From positions 56,782-120,781 of the forward strand of contig JAPLOF010000038.1 of NCBI GenBank assembly GCA_026692665.1: a DNA stretch of 64,000 nt, in the 5' to 3' direction. Positions 62,301-64,000 of the stretch are shown here, one piece after another; position 1 is the first letter of the stretch; the number at the start of each line of letters is the position of its first letter. The notes beneath the pieces were generated by a model, which had not been told where the DNA came from, made no database searches, and saw only the letters and a list, made by a program, of their open reading frames with translations. The DNA is from Planctomycetota bacterium. GTDB lineage: Bacteria; Planctomycetota; UBA1135; GCA-002686595. The translations under genes were made by a program, and so were the position numbers.

Positions 62301-64000
62301 TCGGGTGGAACTTCGGGAACCAGCAGGCCCAGGACTCCGCGGGCTCGCCCCTCGGCGGCATCGAGGTCATCCGCTACTCGGGCTGGTCGGGGAACACGCT
62401 GCGGATCGCGCAGCGCGGCATCGGGGAGGGGCAGCTCCCGAACCTCGGGAACCTGGACGACAACCAACGCACGCTGATCGGCGGCTCGCGCTCGTTCATC
62501 GCGACCTGGAACCCGAACCTGACGACGGCGCAGGACAACCAGCCCGTCGCGAGCAAGCTCGAGTGGGCCACCTACGTCGTCCCGATCTCGTTCGCCGTCC
62601 CCGGCGCGAGCGACGTCCGCGGATTCCTCGCGGCGAAGAAGGGCGATTCGAAGTTCGCGCAGGTCACGCACGTCAACGACGCCGAGTTCACCGAGTGGGT
62701 GCGCTACGACCACTTCGACACCGCACGTGCCCAGCTCGTGCGCGACGATCCGAACGCCCTGATCCTGGGCGTCTACGCCGTGCTCACGCGCAACATCGCG
62801 CTCGAGACGCGCCCGCCGCCGCCCCAGGGCGGAGGCGGCGGTGGCCCCGGTGGAGGCGGCGGCGCCCTGCTCGTCGCGGCCGCGACCGCGCCCGAACCGG
62901 TCGTTCCGCCGAACGCTGCCGCCCAGACCTACTCGACGACCGTGTGGGACCCGCGCATCGGCAAGAACGAGAACCTGCCGCAGGACTTCCCGATCACGCG
63001 CTCCGTCGAGACCTGGTTCCAGTTCCGGGGCGTGTTCGGCACCTGGTCGCACTCGCACAAGTCCGGCACCCTCGTCCACCCGGTCTTCGAGGTGCAGCAG
63101 AAGGACGTCTCGGGGGGCAAGCCCGGACGCCTCGACGCCGTCTTCCTCGTGGGGGCCGACCCCACGCACCCCGGATGGCCGCTCGTCGTCCAACGCGCGC
63201 ACTCGCCAGCCGCGCAGCACGCGACGCGTTCGTGGCGCCTTCCGCAGGCGGCGAACTCGAAGCCCATCCCCGTGGTCCCGCGCGATGAGTACGTCGACTA
63301 CGAGCCGTACCTGCGCAACCGCACCTACCTGGCCTTCCAGACGCGCAGCCCGGAAAACGTCGTCGCCGCCGCGGCGGTCGAGAACTCGAGCGTGCCCATC
63401 GTGGACACGCGTCTCCTCGCGCGCATCGTGTGCTTCCCTTCGGGCGAGCGCCCGCGGTCCGTCTCGAAAGTCCAGATCGGGGGCAGCCCCGATGGAGCCG
63501 GCGGGGTCGTCCCTTCGGCCATCGTCGACGAAGTCGCGTTCGGGGACGCGCAGTTCGGCCGGGCCACGCCGACGCTCGATCCCGAGGCCATGTGCGGCGC
63601 CAGTCTCGTCCTCGACGCCGATCTCGACGAATCGGGCACGCAGCTGACCGTCCGTCCGAAGACCGTGCGCATCGCCCTGTCCGACATCGGAGCGGACCAC
63701 GAGTACCTCGCCGATCTGCCGGCGAACGGCGGCCTCCTGCGTGTCGGTGACGAGATCCTGGCGTACCGCTCGTACGACGCGCAGAGCGGCATCGTGCAGC
63801 TCGCGGCCGACGGGCGCGGGAAGCTGGGCACGAAGGGGGGAGCGCACGAGTCGTTCGACCCCGTGATGTTCCTCGAGCACCGTGTCGCGACCGTGCTCAC
63901 GGCGGGCGCGGGAGCCGGGGATTCGGCGCTGACCGTGGCCAGCGTCGAGGGGTTCCCGCCGGCCGGGCTCGCGCTGGTCGGCAACGAGCTCTTGCACTAC
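59309..64000 (+). CDS. giant GspK-like pseudopilin, incomplete at window end
   Basis: At least 1,564 residues, open to the end of the window. ATG 59309 overlaps the previous stop; GTG 59420 is an alternative. Prepilin signal RSGQSG44|F45ALIAVLIVLLSLLIL resembles GspK, as do the first ~450 residues (VDSRDVAGLVDLDSASPQVLANLMGL, VLARRPVNLNTAPREVLVALFL). Normal GspK has about 320 residues. Then come a LamG-like domain (about 680-790: SSALSLWIKPRSLSAGRFLDVGG, VDVWSHVELDVRGN), a Gly/Pro-rich linker (about 1172-1187) and several short modules with a VGxExxxV core (WIAGETVQIRKV, RVGNELIEVSV, RVGDEILAYRSYD, VGNELLHY), like phage-tail or adhesin repeats. Probably tips the pseudopilus. Confidence 0.83.
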   Translation, partial: MAPSNSGRIRLCRYRAAHGARGRQVRTREGLCFPTGRVRSGQSGFALIAVLIVLLSLLILATPFLLSARGADQASTRLADRTDARVALDTASRHARAVLAETYGSADLDRTPYFDGEDEVRVDNAFPAGFLDAKDAGGAMWTVDSRDVAGLVDLDSASPQVLANLMGLTSRLGAVLEANGKEILFAANANFEPQGFVWIAGETVQIRKVVENAAVDFTRGVFGPSGGTEWLGGPRPPVSHGIGTPVLDQRALAPVLWRLVSPDDEPRAWESIERLPECGNFALAAATDPAGTAVMRDALLRRLREFGTAHGGLRAGARWQRAARLASKIEGGKDGRFRVDSGRWLNPGATVRVRDGQSSELALVQNVLGNGDIALDRVLKNDYLAYEAVVDVLARRPVNLNTAPREVLVALFLNLQVAGQNSRVTADEADEFAALVIESRPFTGFQDFLQRAVLPAAGLDKLPGDAPVVPDRLRGGEAFLDKWDAVAVYANGLNANDATLAWSTMPYSFTTRDVYALELRAAINAESGVLRYSAVRDDVMAVAPQRELIRLWARQEDFDEELRLGLEAPWWLTGPKATSQWDSGAVPPSRLWPQLGTFEGRTYLPGVSDDPAYASLEKPPTPERTFPSRDETAWAALMPTRLAETVRLKGRVEHFDHETRDVEGRYLPDQVIVKDAADDMVRWSGKDAPFLRSSALSLWIKPRSLSAGRFLDVGGTAPDVDRATLSIDGDDLVLRVIDGFGDHRETAFTERGEVRYSISKSPGLPVDVWSHVELDVRGNRPSQMHMLVNGLAQGVRTPGLTRLAGSLSQSSGTLVVDSTEGFPERCVVRVGNELIEVSVSSGGMSAQRTETGPSAGFGGRMAREVATQLGEDAASPPANLATLSTDHAAGTPVELFGYSLPLRTDVPSGEAQLARDVGKFRVSRVIGVTGGQQSDGDPITIGLLGFEAGKGLAGANSSVDGLLLKCADDGFVVDPATPPEEFMTAFHPDGGYAVIVQIGWNFGNQQAQDSAGSPLGGIEVIRYSGWSGNTLRIAQRGIGEGQLPNLGNLDDNQRTLIGGSRSFIATWNPNLTTAQDNQPVASKLEWATYVVPISFAVPGASDVRGFLAAKKGDSKFAQVTHVNDAEFTEWVRYDHFDTARAQLVRDDPNALILGVYAVLTRNIALETRPPPPQGGGGGGPGGGGGALLVAAATAPEPVVPPNAAAQTYSTTVWDPRIGKNENLPQDFPITRSVETWFQFRGVFGTWSHSHKSGTLVHPVFEVQQKDVSGGKPGRLDAVFLVGADPTHPGWPLVVQRAHSPAAQHATRSWRLPQAANSKPIPVVPRDEYVDYEPYLRNRTYLAFQTRSPENVVAAAAVENSSVPIVDTRLLARIVCFPSGERPRSVSKVQIGGSPDGAGGVVPSAIVDEVAFGDAQFGRATPTLDPEAMCGASLVLDADLDESGTQLTVRPKTVRIALSDIGADHEYLADLPANGGLLRVGDEILAYRSYDAQSGIVQLAADGRGKLGTKGGAHESFDPVMFLEHRVATVLTAGAGAGDSALTVASVEGFPPAGLALVGNELLHY

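Noticed and set aside
59401..63288. A 1,295-residue plus-strand frame
   Set aside because: It is a +1 shadow of the GspK-like gene: Arg/Ala/Gly-rich and without motifs, whereas the frame from 59309 gives a prepilin signal and LamG motifs.

Overview
The window is 64 kb of very GC-rich bacterial DNA. It most likely belongs to a planctomycete of the Saltatorellus/Engelhardtia-like marine group. The evidence is two secreted proteins that share a C-terminal domain with a YCxGDGSATACPCGN motif, a CRTAC1 and an FG-GAP secreted protein, long TPR proteins, a Ser/Thr kinase, a DUF4340/GldG/ABC operon and pseudopilin genes typical of that phylum. The assignment is inference from gene content. No phage, insertion sequence or CRISPR array is visible. 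Most of the window is ordinary chromosome with small accessory patches.

Layout. 0.1-12.2 kb: housekeeping genes (methyltransferase, DUF234-type ATPase, tRNA-Ser(UGA), bifunctional nuclease, asparaginase II, NnrD, a ThyX-like protein, inositol-phosphate synthase, an orphan DNA methyltransferase, 3-methyladenine glycosylase), with a small 20-bp tandem repeat array at 10.67 kb. 12.2-17.0 kb: a minus-strand gliding-type ABC export operon (ATPase, permease, GldG, DUF4340). 17.3-20.1 kb: a ZIP/ArsP-type permease fusion followed by a histidine-tailed SlyD and a small CPXCG protein, probably a metal homeostasis group. 20.2-25.0 kb: a secreted protein, a 1,087-residue TPR protein and a truncated FAD oxidoreductase. 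25.1-27.0 kb: RlmL-like methyltransferase and FabI. 27.3-31.4 kb: a three-gene regulatory cluster ending in a degenerate NtrC-like AAA+ protein. 31.6-34.8 kb: GT87-like membrane protein, QueA, ThiE. 35.0-41.2 kb: secreted FG-GAP and CRTAC1 proteins, a TPR protein, and a thioredoxin-like protein whose active-site first cysteine is encoded by in-frame UGA. 41.3-42.8 kb: a lower-GC patch with two small secreted proteins. 42.8-49.4 kb: a single-module Clp-like AAA+ ATPase divergent from a Ser/Thr kinase, then YkgJ, a peptidase-MA protein, a CBS protein and RadC. 49.4-64.0 kb: RsmE, then a long co-directional type IV pilus / type II secretion-like operon (FHA protein, PilM-PilN fusion, PilO-like, TPR plus beta-sandwich, GspG-like pseudopilin, LamG-bearing pseudopilin, giant GspK-like protein running off the window).

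Most notable points. (1) The candidate selenoprotein at 40208-41182 has a UxxC thioredoxin motif and a plausible SECIS hairpin directly after UGA. (2) The pseudopilus operon has grafted lectin-like sandwich domains onto three components, including an unusually large GspK-like subunit. (3) A metal permease fuses a ZIP importer fold to an ArsP/SO_0444-type exporter. (4) A TAGACT-like -10 box lies only 6-9 nt before several start codons, which suggests leaderless transcripts. (5) A strong intrinsic terminator at 31.4 kb faces the minus strand where no gene is known, so a small RNA may end there.

Many genes overlap by 4 bp (ATGA or GTGA) or sit within a few bases of each other, so translational coupling within operons appears common. 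Functions are assigned from motif reading only; no database search was possible.
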